This document shows, piece after piece, positions 38,958-46,851 of a stretch of 48,554 bases of DNA; position 1 is the first letter of the stretch; each line of letters starts with the position of its first letter. A program made the position numbers and the translations under genes. The notes below the pieces were generated by a model. That model was not told where the DNA came from, ran no database searches, and worked only from the letters and a program-made list of their open reading frames with translations. The DNA comes from CAZKJL01 sp964553135 (GTDB lineage Bacteria; Patescibacteriota; Gracilibacteria; Peribacterales; Peribacteraceae), in the NCBI GenBank assembly GCA_964553135.1, contig CAZKJL010000003.1, forward strand, positions 1 to 48,554, given 5' to 3'.

Positions 38958-39272
38958 ATGTCGCTCCACCTCGCACCACATCCGAACGCAGTTGCAGAAG
39001 CCTATGGCGCCTGCATCGCGGCCCATGACAAACTCGACGCAAGCGTCGGGCGCGCCGTGTTGGAAGAAAGTGCCCCGCTCATGCGCAGAGCATTCGAACT
39101 CTTCACGCAAGGCACAAGCACCTTCCACGCCACGGAACTCTACGACGTTGCCGACGCACTGGAACGCATCGTGCAGCGGCAAAATCCGCCACCCGCGACA
39201 CTCAACGCCAAAAGAAGTTTCAAGAAACAACGCACTGACGCGCCACAGGAACCGGCGATCGAAGCTGCATAA
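38958..39272 (+). CDS. Small hypothetical protein, 104 aa
   Basis: Starts MSLHLAPHPNAVAEAYGACI. Mostly helical (AHDKLDASVGRAVLEESAPL, FHATELYDVADALERIVQRQ) with a basic-then-acidic tail. No signal, membrane segment or known motif. A strong promoter lies directly upstream and the mRNA leader is only a few bases. Unknown family. Confidence 0.7.
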   Translation: MSLHLAPHPNAVAEAYGACIAAHDKLDASVGRAVLEESAPLMRRAFELFTQGTSTFHATELYDVADALERIVQRQNPPPATLNAKRSFKKQRTDAPQEPAIEAA

Positions 39273-39281
39273 CGATAAAAA

Positions 39282-39309
39282 TTGACACCGCCGCTCCCCT
39301 CCTTAGAAT
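39282..39309 (+). promoter_or_regulatory. Promoter of the 61-aa gene
   Basis: Perfect TTGACA (39282-39287), 16-base spacer, TAGAAT (39304-39309). The 28-base leader ends in ctcctttctt, again pyrimidine-rich. Confidence 0.75.
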
Positions 39310-39337
39310 GCGACCTCATTTCAACATCTCCTTTCTT

Positions 39338-39523
39338 ATGAATCCGAATCATCAGCCCGGCTCGAATGTGAACATCAATGTGGAGCGCATCACGCCGGAG
39401 GGCACGACAGAGTTTCTGAATCGCATCAACGCCCGATACGGGGAATCCGACGCAACGCCGGATTTGCAGGCGATCATGCGCGAGATGCTTCAGGAAGCAC
39501 TTGCTCGTGAACAACAGCAATAA
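39338..39523 (+). CDS. Small hypothetical protein, 61 aa
   Basis: Starts MNPNHQPGSNVNINVERITP, followed by a helical acidic second half (DLQAIMREMLQEALAREQQQ). No known family. Its own consensus promoter sits 28 bases upstream and lysS follows 50 bases downstream. Support comes mainly from the promoter and normal codon use. Confidence 0.6.
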   Translation: MNPNHQPGSNVNINVERITPEGTTEFLNRINARYGESDATPDLQAIMREMLQEALAREQQQ

Positions 39524-39558
39524 GCATCGAACGTCGTGCGTTTCTCGGATGAATTCGG

Positions 39559-39564
39559 CACAAT
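39559..39564 (+). promoter_or_regulatory. Possible -10 for leaderless lysS
   Basis: CACAAT ends nine bases before the lysS ATG; the -35 region is weak. Confidence 0.3.
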
Positions 39565-39573
39565 GCACAACGT

Positions 39574-41736
39574 ATGGATCCCATTCGTTTTGAGAAAGCC
39601 AAAAAACTCCGCGAGCTGAAGCGTCCGCCGTATGCCGCCAAGTTCGATCGCACGCATACGCTCCTCCAAGGCCACGGCGCCAAAGATGGTGCAAAAGTGC
39701 GTGTGGCGGGCCGCGTGATGCTGTTTCGCGAAATGGGAAAACTGACGTTTGCACAGCTGCAGGACCACACGGGCCGTTTGCAGATAGCGTTCCGCGAGGA
39801 AAAATTGGGTAAAGAAGAATACAAACTTTTGCAGAAACTCATCGACCTCGGCGACTTCATCGGTATCGAAGGCGAAAGATTCACCACGCAAAAAGGCGAG
39901 CCCACGGTGGAAGTGAGTTCGTGGACCATGCTCACGAAGACGCTCCGTCAGCCGCCCGAGAAGTGGCACGGGATCAGTGATCGCGAGACGGCGTATCGCA
40001 AGCGTTACCTGGACACGATGAGCAATCGCGACTCGCTCGACAGGTTTTTGCTGCGCTCGAAATTCATCCGCGCGATGCGCGAGTTTTACTGGGAACATGA
40101 TTTCGTCGAAGTGGATTTGCCGGTGCTCGTGAACTCTCCGTCCGGCGCACTCGCCACGCCGTTCACGACGCACCACAACGCGCTCGACCTCGATATTTAC
40201 CTGCGCATCGCACTCGAGACGCATCAGAAAGAATGCCTCGTTGGTGGCTTCGACAGGACGTTTTCACTGGGTTCGGTCTTCCGCAACGAAGGCATGGATC
40301 CCTCGCACTTGCAGGAATTCACGATGTGCGAACACTACGCCGCGTACTGGGATTACAAGGACAACATGACGTTCACGGAGAAGATGCTCGCGTCTCTTCT
40401 GATGAAAGCGATCGGCACGACGAAAGCAAAAATCCCCGACCGCGACGGAAAACTGTTGGATGTGGATTTCGGCGGAACGTGGCCCGTGCTCAGCATGCGC
40501 GAAGTGATTCTGCGCGACTGCGGCATCGACTACGACCTGTGCCCCACGGCAGACGCGCTGCGCAAAGCGATGAAGGAAAAGAAGATTCAGCTCGACGTGG
40601 ACATCTCCAAGCTCGGCCGCGGCAACCTCATCGATCAGCTCTACAAAAAAGTGAGTCGCCCCAAGATCATCGCACCCACGTTCATCACGCAGCACCCGCT
40701 GGATCTCTCCCCGCTGGCACGCCGCAACGACGAAAATCCCGCCATCACGGATCGCTTCCAGCTCGTCGTGGGCGGATGGGAAATCGTGAATGCGTACTCG
40801 GAGCTCGTGGACCCCGTGGACCAAGCCGAGCGCTTCGTACAGCAGTCCGCAGCCAAGGCGGGCGGTGACGCCGACGCGCACGGCAAAGACGATGAATACG
40901 TGGAAGCACTGGAATACGGCTGCCCGCCGTGCAGCGGCTGGGGCATGGGTATCGACCGCATCGTGACGCTGCTCACCGCACAGGAAAACCTGCGCGACGT
41001 CGTGCTGTTCCCGATCATGAAACCGGTCGAAGACAGGAATGCAAAGACTGCCACGACTGCAAAGAATGCAAAGAGTTCCTCGCAATCCTTGCCTTCTTTG
41101 CAATCTTCGCAGTCCCCCAAGAAAGAATCGTTGCCTGAGGGAACCTCGGGGCTTTTGCAGCACGCCGACTACGGCCACCTGCTCACGGGTGCGCACGGGC
41201 TCGTGGAAACCCATGCCGTGCAAACGAAGGCGCACTTGATCGCCACGGGTGCGGCCATGGAAGCGCTCGCCAAGAAGTTCGGCGGCGACCCGCAGACATG
41301 GAAAGTGGCGGGCATGCTCCACGATTTGGATTGGGACAAGCTGAACAAAGACGCCGAACAGCACTGCGGAAAAACGCTCGAAGAATTGCTCGCGACGATC
41401 AAAGCTCCGCAGGAACTCCTCGCCGACATTCGCGCGCACTACGCGCACAAGTACGGCGCCGAGTACCCGCTGAATTCACAGCTCCGCAAATGTTTGTACT
41501 GCGTCGATGAACTCACCGGCTTCATCATCGCCGTGACGTACGTTCGCCCGAGCAAGAAGATCGCGGACGTGGAAGTGAGCAGCGTGAAGAAGAAGCTCAA
41601 GGACAAGGGTTTCGCCGCTCAGGTAAGCCGTGAACAGATCAAGGAATGCGAGACGCTGCTCGGCATGCCGCTCGACGAAATGATCGGCCTCACGCTGGAT
41701 GCGATGAAAGCCGTGGCAAGTGATTTAGGTCTCTAA
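39574..41736 (+). CDS. lysS: Lysyl-tRNA synthetase (class II) fused to a C-terminal HD domain
   Basis: 720 residues. Residues 1-488 are a full class II LysRS: an OB anticodon-binding domain (VAGRVMLFREMGKLTFAQLQ), motif 1 (REFYWEHDFVEVDLPVL), motif 2 (FSLGSVFRNEGMDPSHLQEF) and motif 3 (GCPPCSGWGMGIDRIVTLLT). Residues about 489-515 are a Ser/Lys/Thr linker encoded by an inverted word repeat (41037-41114). Residues about 530-720 form an HD-type phosphohydrolase-like domain with His in VETHAVQTKAHLIATGAAME and the HD pair in AGMLHDLDWDKL (His583, Asp584). Standard LysRS has about 500 residues. The HD domain may be a separate gene joined by the repeat. Its substrate is unknown. Confidence 0.95.
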   Translation: MDPIRFEKAKKLRELKRPPYAAKFDRTHTLLQGHGAKDGAKVRVAGRVMLFREMGKLTFAQLQDHTGRLQIAFREEKLGKEEYKLLQKLIDLGDFIGIEGERFTTQKGEPTVEVSSWTMLTKTLRQPPEKWHGISDRETAYRKRYLDTMSNRDSLDRFLLRSKFIRAMREFYWEHDFVEVDLPVLVNSPSGALATPFTTHHNALDLDIYLRIALETHQKECLVGGFDRTFSLGSVFRNEGMDPSHLQEFTMCEHYAAYWDYKDNMTFTEKMLASLLMKAIGTTKAKIPDRDGKLLDVDFGGTWPVLSMREVILRDCGIDYDLCPTADALRKAMKEKKIQLDVDISKLGRGNLIDQLYKKVSRPKIIAPTFITQHPLDLSPLARRNDENPAITDRFQLVVGGWEIVNAYSELVDPVDQAERFVQQSAAKAGGDADAHGKDDEYVEALEYGCPPCSGWGMGIDRIVTLLTAQENLRDVVLFPIMKPVEDRNAKTATTAKNAKSSSQSLPSLQSSQSPKKESLPEGTSGLLQHADYGHLLTGAHGLVETHAVQTKAHLIATGAAMEALAKKFGGDPQTWKVAGMLHDLDWDKLNKDAEQHCGKTLEELLATIKAPQELLADIRAHYAHKYGAEYPLNSQLRKCLYCVDELTGFIIAVTYVRPSKKIADVEVSSVKKKLKDKGFAAQVSREQIKECETLLGMPLDEMIGLTLDAMKAVASDLGL
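41037..41114. repeat. Inverted word repeat in the lysS linker
   Basis: gactgcaaagaatgcaaaga (41055-41074) is inverted at 41095-41114 with 18 of 20 matches. The first 15 bases of the block, gaatgcaaagactgc (41037-41051), recur exactly (inverted) at 13764-13778 near rpsI. The insert keeps the reading frame. Confidence 0.7.
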
Positions 41737-41745
41737 ATCGGACGC

Positions 41746-41774
41746 TTGCAATGTACAATATTATGTACAATACT
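41746..41774 (+). promoter_or_regulatory. Possible promoter with a tandem ATGTACAATA repeat
   Basis: TTGCAA (41746-41751), 17-base spacer, AATACT (41769-41774). The spacer contains the decamer atgtacaata twice in a row, which could be a regulator site. Confidence 0.45.
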
Positions 41775-41795
41775 GCGACACTTTTCCCAAGCCAT

Positions 41796-42077
41796 ATGGA
41801 TCAACTTCACGAAAGAGGCGGCGACGTAGCTGCGCCGGTCGCGACGCATGATGTACCGACATTCCCTGCGTTCACTGATTTTACCCAAATGGTTCCCTGG
41901 CTCAGCACACTCGTCCATCGCACTGACTGTCCTTCAAGGAATCTGCGAACGACATTTTCGGGTCTGAGCACGGGAGAATGTTCGACTCCGGTACCATCGA
42001 AACTTATCGCCGAAATGCAGAAAGAAGCGACGGAAGACCCGGCGGTTGCCGAGTGGTTCATCCGTAACATGGCTTAA
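41796..42077 (+). CDS. Small hypothetical protein, 93 aa
   Basis: Starts MDQLHERGGDVAAPVATHDV. Two cysteines in the middle (RTDCPSRN, GECSTP), then a helical acidic end (AEMQKEATEDPAVAEWFIRN). No signal peptide or known family. It ends five bases before the convergent beta-CASP nuclease gene. Confidence 0.55.
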   Translation: MDQLHERGGDVAAPVATHDVPTFPAFTDFTQMVPWLSTLVHRTDCPSRNLRTTFSGLSTGECSTPVPSKLIAEMQKEATEDPAVAEWFIRNMA

Positions 42078-42082
42078 GGCTG

Positions 42083-43486
42083 CTATGAAATGATGTACTC
42101 CTTGGCGCGCTCGGGGAGTTCCACCTCGATCTTTTTTGCGACGGCGTTCCGCTCGGCGAGCGCGAACATGCCGCGCTCTTCGCCGTGGACCAAGAATAAT
42201 TTCTTGAGGTCGGGCACGGCCTGAATGAAACGGTCCAAGTCGTTCTTGTCGGCGTGGCCCGAGTACGCGTTGATGTACTGAATCTCGGCCTTCTTGCGGA
42301 TGATTTCATCGAAGATTTTCACGTCCGTGTACTGCGGATCGATGATGCGACGCCCGAGCGTATTCTCGGCCATGTAACCGACGGCAACGACGGTGTTGCG
42401 CGGATCCTCGAGCTCATTCTTGAGGTGATGACGAATGCGTCCGGCCTCGCACATCCCGCTGCCGGCCATGATGATGATGGGCCCGCGAGTACCGTTGAGC
42501 TCTTTGCTTTCATCGACGCTCTCGGTGTAACTCACGAGTGAAAATTGGAACGGATTGTGTGCGCGCTTCAAAAATTTGTCGTACATGTCCTGGTCGAAAC
42601 ACTCGGGATGTTTCTGGAAAATCTGCGTGACTTTCGATGCAAGAGGAGAGTCGATGACGATGGGGATGGCGGGAATTTCCTTGGCGTCCCAGAGCGTGTG
42701 CAGGTCGTAGACGATCTCCTGCGTGCGCTCGAGCGAGAACGCCGGAATGAGGACTTTTCCGCCTCGGGATGCTGTTTTCACGATGATGTCGCGGAGCCTG
42801 TCGCGGGCGGTGAGAATGCTGTCGTGCTCACGATCGCCGTACGTGCTTTCGCAAATGAGCACGTCGACGGAAGGCATGGCCTCGGGATCACGGATGATGG
42901 GAAGCGTGTTCCTGCCGATATCCCCGGAGAATCCGATGCGCTTTTTCTTGCCGTGCAAATCGATGGTGAGAAGCACCATCGCCGAACCCAAGATGTGACC
43001 GGCCTCGAAGAATTGGCACGAGATGCCGGGGACCACTTGGAATTCTTCGTGGTAATTCTTTCCGACGAAGAGCTTCATGCATTCGCTCGCGTCCTTCATG
43101 GTGTAGAGCGGACCCGGGCTCGGAATCATGGAATTCTTGAGATGACGACGGAAGAAGTCTTCGTCTTTCTCTTGGATGTAGGCGCTGTCCTGGAGCATGA
43201 CGGCCGTGAGGTCCTGGGTGGCGTACGTGCAGTAAATGGGGCCCTGGAAGCCCTTCTTGTACAAGAGCGGAATGCGCCCGCTGTGGTCCATGTGCGCGTG
43301 CGAAAGCACGACGGCATCGATTTTTTTGGGATCGAACGTGAAGACCGCGTTCTTCTCGGCGGCTTCTTTGCGACGCCCCTGGAAAAATCCGCAATCGAGC
43401 AAAATGGAAGTATCGCCGATACGAATCTCGTGGCACGTGCCGGTGACTTCTCGGGCCGCGCCGTGGGAGATGATCTCAATGTCCAT
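42083..43486 (-). CDS. Metallo-beta-lactamase/beta-CASP RNA nuclease
   Basis: 467 residues of the family that includes bacterial TTHA0252 and archaeal/eukaryotic CPSF-73-like RNases. Metal motifs: VVLSHAHMDHSGRIP (HxHxDH), a later His in FEAGHILGSAM, Asp in GFSGDIGRNTLP, and the beta-CASP motifs CESTYGDREH (motif A region), SGMCEAGRIRHH, INAYSGHADKNDL and LVHGEE. The protein is complete and cytoplasmic. Likely role: mRNA or rRNA degradation or processing. TAGAAT ends eight bases before the ATG, so it is probably leaderless. Confidence 0.93.
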   Translation of the reverse strand: MDIEIISHGAAREVTGTCHEIRIGDTSILLDCGFFQGRRKEAAEKNAVFTFDPKKIDAVVLSHAHMDHSGRIPLLYKKGFQGPIYCTYATQDLTAVMLQDSAYIQEKDEDFFRRHLKNSMIPSPGPLYTMKDASECMKLFVGKNYHEEFQVVPGISCQFFEAGHILGSAMVLLTIDLHGKKKRIGFSGDIGRNTLPIIRDPEAMPSVDVLICESTYGDREHDSILTARDRLRDIIVKTASRGGKVLIPAFSLERTQEIVYDLHTLWDAKEIPAIPIVIDSPLASKVTQIFQKHPECFDQDMYDKFLKRAHNPFQFSLVSYTESVDESKELNGTRGPIIIMAGSGMCEAGRIRHHLKNELEDPRNTVVAVGYMAENTLGRRIIDPQYTDVKIFDEIIRKKAEIQYINAYSGHADKNDLDRFIQAVPDLKKLFLVHGEERGMFALAERNAVAKKIEVELPERAKEYIIS

Positions 43487-43494
43487 CGGAGATG

Positions 43495-43500
43495 ATTCTA
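43495..43500 (-). promoter_or_regulatory. -10 element for leaderless beta-CASP gene
   Basis: TAGAAT on the minus strand, eight bases before the ATG at 43486. The -35 at 17 bases (TTAGGA) is partial. Confidence 0.5.
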
Positions 43501-43526
43501 GCGGCCTGCGTCGAAAATCCTAATCG

Positions 43527-44279
43527 TTACAAGCCGACGGACTTCAGGAGATCTGTCTTTTCCGCGTCCGTCAGGGCTCGAACGCCTCCAAGTGGAAGTG
43601 CATCATCGGTGAAGTTCATGATGCGGACACGCTTGAGGTACTTCACCGTGTAGCCCGTCTGCTGGAACATGCGGCGGACTTGTCGGTTCTTGCCTTCGGT
43701 GAGGATTACTCGAGCCCTATTCGGAGCGATCTTCCAGCACTTCAGCTGCTTGGTCATGGCACCGTCCATCTCGAAGCCCTCTTCGATCTTTCGGCAGACC
43801 AAAGGGCTGATGGGCTGCACGGTTTCCACCTCGTACTCTTTCTCATGATTGAATTTGGGGTGTGTGAGGCGGTACGCCAAGACACCGTCGTTCGTAAAGA
43901 GCAGCAATCCCGAGGAATCTTTGTCCAAGCGTCCCACGGGGAAAACGCGACCGCGGAGTTCGGCCGGAAGCATGTCCCGAACCGTGCGCGTGCCTTCACG
44001 TACCGTTTTTTCGACTTTCTTTGGCGCCTTGGGCGTCGTTCGATCGATATTGACTGTCTCAACCCCCACCAGCTTGTTCATCACGTAATAGAGCATTTTT
44101 GTGCGTTCCTCGAGAACCTTGCCATCCACCTCGATGGTATCGACGGTCGGATCGGCTTTATCGCCGAGCTTCATCACTTTGCCGTTCACTTTCACGAGCC
44201 CGGCTTCGATGTACTCCTCGGACTTGCGCCTGGAAGCGATGCCGCGCTGTGAAAGAATTTTCTGCAACCGTTCGAGCAT
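43527..44279 (-). CDS. RsuA/RluB/RluE/RluF-type pseudouridine synthase
   Basis: 250 residues. An N-terminal S4 RNA-binding domain (MLERLQKILSQRGIASRRKS, about 1-60), then the catalytic domain with the motif VFPVGRLDKDSSGLLLFTND containing the catalytic Asp (about residue 119), and GKNRQVRRMFQQTGYTVKYL near the end, typical of the RsuA/RluB group. It modifies a uridine in rRNA; closest to RluB (23S) in layout, but the target is not determined. TAGTAT ends six bases before the ATG. Confidence 0.92.
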   Translation of the reverse strand: MLERLQKILSQRGIASRRKSEEYIEAGLVKVNGKVMKLGDKADPTVDTIEVDGKVLEERTKMLYYVMNKLVGVETVNIDRTTPKAPKKVEKTVREGTRTVRDMLPAELRGRVFPVGRLDKDSSGLLLFTNDGVLAYRLTHPKFNHEKEYEVETVQPISPLVCRKIEEGFEMDGAMTKQLKCWKIAPNRARVILTEGKNRQVRRMFQQTGYTVKYLKRVRIMNFTDDALPLGGVRALTDAEKTDLLKSVGL

Positions 44280-44285
44280 GTATCC

Positions 44286-44291
44286 ATACTA
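44286..44291 (-). promoter_or_regulatory. -10 element for leaderless pseudouridine synthase gene
   Basis: TAGTAT on the minus strand, six bases before the ATG at 44279. The rest of the gap to 44519 contains two palindromic sites, CACGTG (near 44361) and GTGATCAC (near 44377), of unknown meaning, and no gene. Confidence 0.4.
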
Positions 44292-44519
44292 GCGTAGTTC
44301 GGCCATCATCTGCGGTTGTTTTTGCACTTATTGAAGCCATTATTCACTGTGGTATCACGTGAATACAGATGCTGCGTGATCACAATTTGCGAACGACGCC
44401 TGTCAATATAACCGGGCCAACACGTCGTAATCTCAGGACTACCGAATGTTTCGGATGCGACCACCAACGTGGGCACCGACATTCCGTTCTCACATCTCTA
44501 CTTCTTTTCTCCACTTCGT

Positions 44520-44762
44520 ATGAACCTTCTCTACTCCATCGTCATCGGCATCGTTGCCGGCTGGATCGCAGGACTACTGATGAAAGGCGGCGGCTTCGGA
44601 CTCATCGGTGACCTCATCGTGGGTGTCATCGGTGCCGTCATCGGCGGCTGGCTCTTCGGCCTCTTCGGTCTCACGGCCTACGGCACGATGGGCTTTCTCG
44701 TGATGTCCGTGGTCGGTGCCATCGTCTTCCTCTTCATCATCAAGCTCATTAAACGTGCTTAA
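44520..44762 (+). CDS. GlsB/YeaQ/YmgE-family membrane protein
   Basis: 80 residues from ATG at 44520, MNLLYSIVIGIVAGWIAGLL. Three hydrophobic helices with Gly-rich repeats (KGGGFGLIGDLIVGVIGAVI, then GWLFGLFG) match the transglycosylase-associated/YeaQ family, which are small stress-related membrane proteins of unknown mechanism. The leader ends ccacttcgt. A second small membrane protein follows 32 bases later and shares a terminator. Confidence 0.85.
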   Translation: MNLLYSIVIGIVAGWIAGLLMKGGGFGLIGDLIVGVIGAVIGGWLFGLFGLTAYGTMGFLVMSVVGAIVFLFIIKLIKRA

Positions 44763-44794
44763 TTCTCTTTTCTACCCCTCTTCCCCCTCTCTCC

Positions 44795-44962
44795 ATGGAC
44801 AATAACTCCAACGACTCCGGTATGAGCGTCATCGTCGGCATCGTGGCCATCGTGGCCGTGCTCGCCGTCGTGTACTTCGCCGTTCAAATGATGAACACGA
44901 AGACGGATGACAACGGTACGCCTGTCATCGACGTGAACGTCACGTCATCGACGGCAAACTAA
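44795..44962 (+). CDS. Small single-span membrane protein, 55 aa
   Basis: Starts MDNNSNDSGMSVIVGIVAIV; a polar N-terminus, one hydrophobic helix (about residues 11-31) and a polar C-terminal part (NTKTDDNGTPVIDVNVTSST). No signal cleavage site is evident. It lies directly after the YeaQ-like gene and before the terminator at 44977, so both are one transcript. Leader cttccccctctctcc. Family not recognised. Confidence 0.65.
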   Translation: MDNNSNDSGMSVIVGIVAIVAVLAVVYFAVQMMNTKTDDNGTPVIDVNVTSSTAN

Positions 44963-44976
44963 AGACCCCTACGTCA

Positions 44977-45006
44977 AAAACGCCCTGAGCAATCGGGGCG
45001 TTTTTG
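44977..45006. terminator. Bidirectional terminator
   Basis: AAAACGCCC (44977-44985) and GGGCGTTTT (44996-45004) around a ten-base loop, with T5 to the right and A5 to the left. It serves the plus-strand small membrane genes and the minus-strand 107-aa gene. Confidence 0.85.
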
Positions 45007-45012
45007 TATGTC

Positions 45013-45336
45013 TTACAGTTTGGAGGTCGTCGACCTTTTGCTGCCCTTTCCGGCAGGACGACCCTTGTACCACGAGTGATCCATGGCATCTCTTTCTTCA
45101 GCATGCACGATATTGCGAGCTTGCAGCACTCGAACTGCATCATTGGGTGTGACTTGATCGAGAGGCGTGCCGGCAAAGAAGGTACGATACTGGCTCGTAA
45201 AATCGCTGCGTGCGGCATCGCACACCTGGGCCCACGTCTCGTTGAACTCAGGATTTTGTCGAAGCTCTTGCAACTTGAAAGCCGGAATTGATGTATCCGC
45301 GGACTTTTGCTGCTGCATACCGTTGAAGCGTGACAT
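45013..45336 (-). CDS. Small hypothetical protein, 107 aa
   Basis: Starts MSRFNGMQQQKSADTSIPAF from ATG at 45336. Soluble, mixed polar; a central helical part (ELRQNPEFNETWAQVCDAAR) and a basic Lys/Ser/Thr end (KGRPAGKGSKRSTTSKL). No family recognised. Promoter TTGACG-16-TACACT lies upstream, with a leader of CTCTCTCCCCCAC type. It sits between the shared terminator and the rRNA operon end. Confidence 0.65.
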   Translation of the reverse strand: MSRFNGMQQQKSADTSIPAFKLQELRQNPEFNETWAQVCDAARSDFTSQYRTFFAGTPLDQVTPNDAVRVLQARNIVHAEERDAMDHSWYKGRPAGKGSKRSTTSKL

Positions 45337-45365
45337 GATGATAAGTGGGGGAGAGAGTTGGAGTG

Positions 45366-45393
45366 AGTGTAGTGGCGAACGTGAGCGCGTCAA
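45366..45393 (-). promoter_or_regulatory. Promoter of the 107-aa gene
   Basis: On the minus strand TTGACG (45388-45393), 16-base spacer, TACACT (45366-45371). Confidence 0.6.
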
Positions 45394-45413
45394 TTTCTAG
45401 AAATTCATACGCC

Positions 45414-45437
45414 AAAAAACCGCATACCGTTGCGGTT
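45414..45437 (-). terminator. Terminator of the rRNA operon
   Basis: On the minus strand AACCGCA, loop ACGGTA, TGCGGTT, then TTTT. It lies about 45 bases after 5S rRNA. Confidence 0.8.
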
Positions 45438-45481
45438 AAAGTCATATCACTGAGGAAGTTTCTCTCTTCTATCAGCACTTT

Positions 45482-45600
45482 GTCTTGGCACCGACCTACT
45501 CTGGCATGGCGGAACCATACTACCATCGGCGCGCTTGAGCTTAACTGCCGTGTTCGGAATGGGAACGGGTGTTGCCCCAAGGCTATAGGCACCAAGACAA
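45482..45600 (-). rRNA. rrf: 5S ribosomal RNA
   Basis: On the minus strand the ends TTGTCTTGGTGCC and GGTGCCAAGACAA pair as helix I. The conserved loop regions CCCGTTCCCATTCCGAACAC, GGCAGTTAAGCTC and GATGGTAGTATGG are present. About 119 bases; ends are approximate to a few bases. It follows 23S after a 134-base spacer with no tRNA. Confidence 0.93.
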
Positions 45601-45942
45601 AATGCTGATGAAAAAAGGATCAATCTGATTCTGACAACTGCAGACTATGGAGAATCTCTTCATCCATGTCCACGTATTGCCCGCTCATGATGCATGAACA
45701 GCACAGAAGTATTGTGCGAGGCACAATCGAAATTAAATGTTCAATCTCCCGTTAGTACCACTCGGCTAAACACATTGCTGTGCGTACACCTATGGCCTAT
45801 CTACCTCGTAGTCTTCAAGGGGGATTATGGGGATAATTGATCTTGGGATGTGTTTCCCACTTAGATGCTTTCAGCGGTTATCACGACCAAACATAGCTAC
45901 CCTGCAGTGCCGCTGACGCGACAACAGGTACACCAGAGGTTC

Positions 45943-45973
<31 letters not shown>

Positions 45974-46014
45974 GTTCCCGCAATTATCCAATCGATCACG
46001 GAGGATAGAGGCCA

Positions 46015-46059
<45 letters not shown>

Positions 46060-46072
46060 TGGCGAACAGCCA

Positions 46073-46131
<59 letters not shown>

Positions 46132-46471
46132 AGTTCGTCGCTGTGGGCGCTTGGAACTGATCAGCCTGTTATCCCTAGAGTAACTTTTATCCGTTGAGCG
46201 ACAACCCACCCACGTGGTAAGAGCATTAAAAATGCTCGGTTGCCGGATCACTATCACCAGCTTTCGCTTCTGATCGACATGTCCGTCTCACAGTTAGGCT
46301 ACCTTGTGCGATTACACGACTACGCCGATTTCCATCCGGCGCTAGGTAACCATCGCGCGCCTCCGTTACTTTTTAGGAGGCAACCGCCCCAGTTAAACTG
46401 CCCAGCAAGCAATGTCCCTACGGTGGTAGAAACACTTAAACAAATCGTTCCGGCTATTTTCCTCTGCGAGG

Positions 46472-46550
46472 AGAAACCAAAGAAACCTAGGAATCCAAGG
46501 GAACCAACGAATCGTTGGTTTCTCTGGTTTCTTTGGTTGCCTTGGTTTCT
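46472..46550 (-). repeat. Enlarged 23S rRNA helix made of GAAACC word repeats (IVS-like)
   Basis: Two 39-base arms (46472-46510 and 46512-46550) match as an inverted repeat in about 31 of 39 positions and consist of reiterated AGAAACCAAAG words. It lies where E. coli has helix H79 (about 2200-2223). It may be cut out of the rRNA, as IVSs are in other bacteria, or stay as an expansion segment. Confidence 0.65.
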
Positions 46551-46851
46551 TCTGCGAATGCAGAGAAACCGACAACGACCTAAGTACTTCTAACACCGTA
46601 GGTGAGTGACATCGGAACACGAGGGTGGTATCTCAACGGCCCCTCCACGGCTGCCAAAGCAACCGCTTCAAAGGGTCCCACCTATCCTGCGCACGTAAAC
46701 CAATGGCACAATGCCAGCCTACAGTAAAGCTTCATAGGGTCTTTTCGTCCTACCGTGATTCACCAGGCATTTTTACCTGGTCTGCAATTTCACCGGGCCT
46801 TGCGTCGAGACAGTACCCCCACCGTGATACCATTCGTGCGGGTCGGAACTT

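Noticed and set aside
44350..44385. CRP/FNR-like palindromes upstream of the YeaQ-like gene
   Set aside because: CACGTG and GTGATCAC are short, not spaced as a known site, and no regulator is in view; recorded only as a remark.
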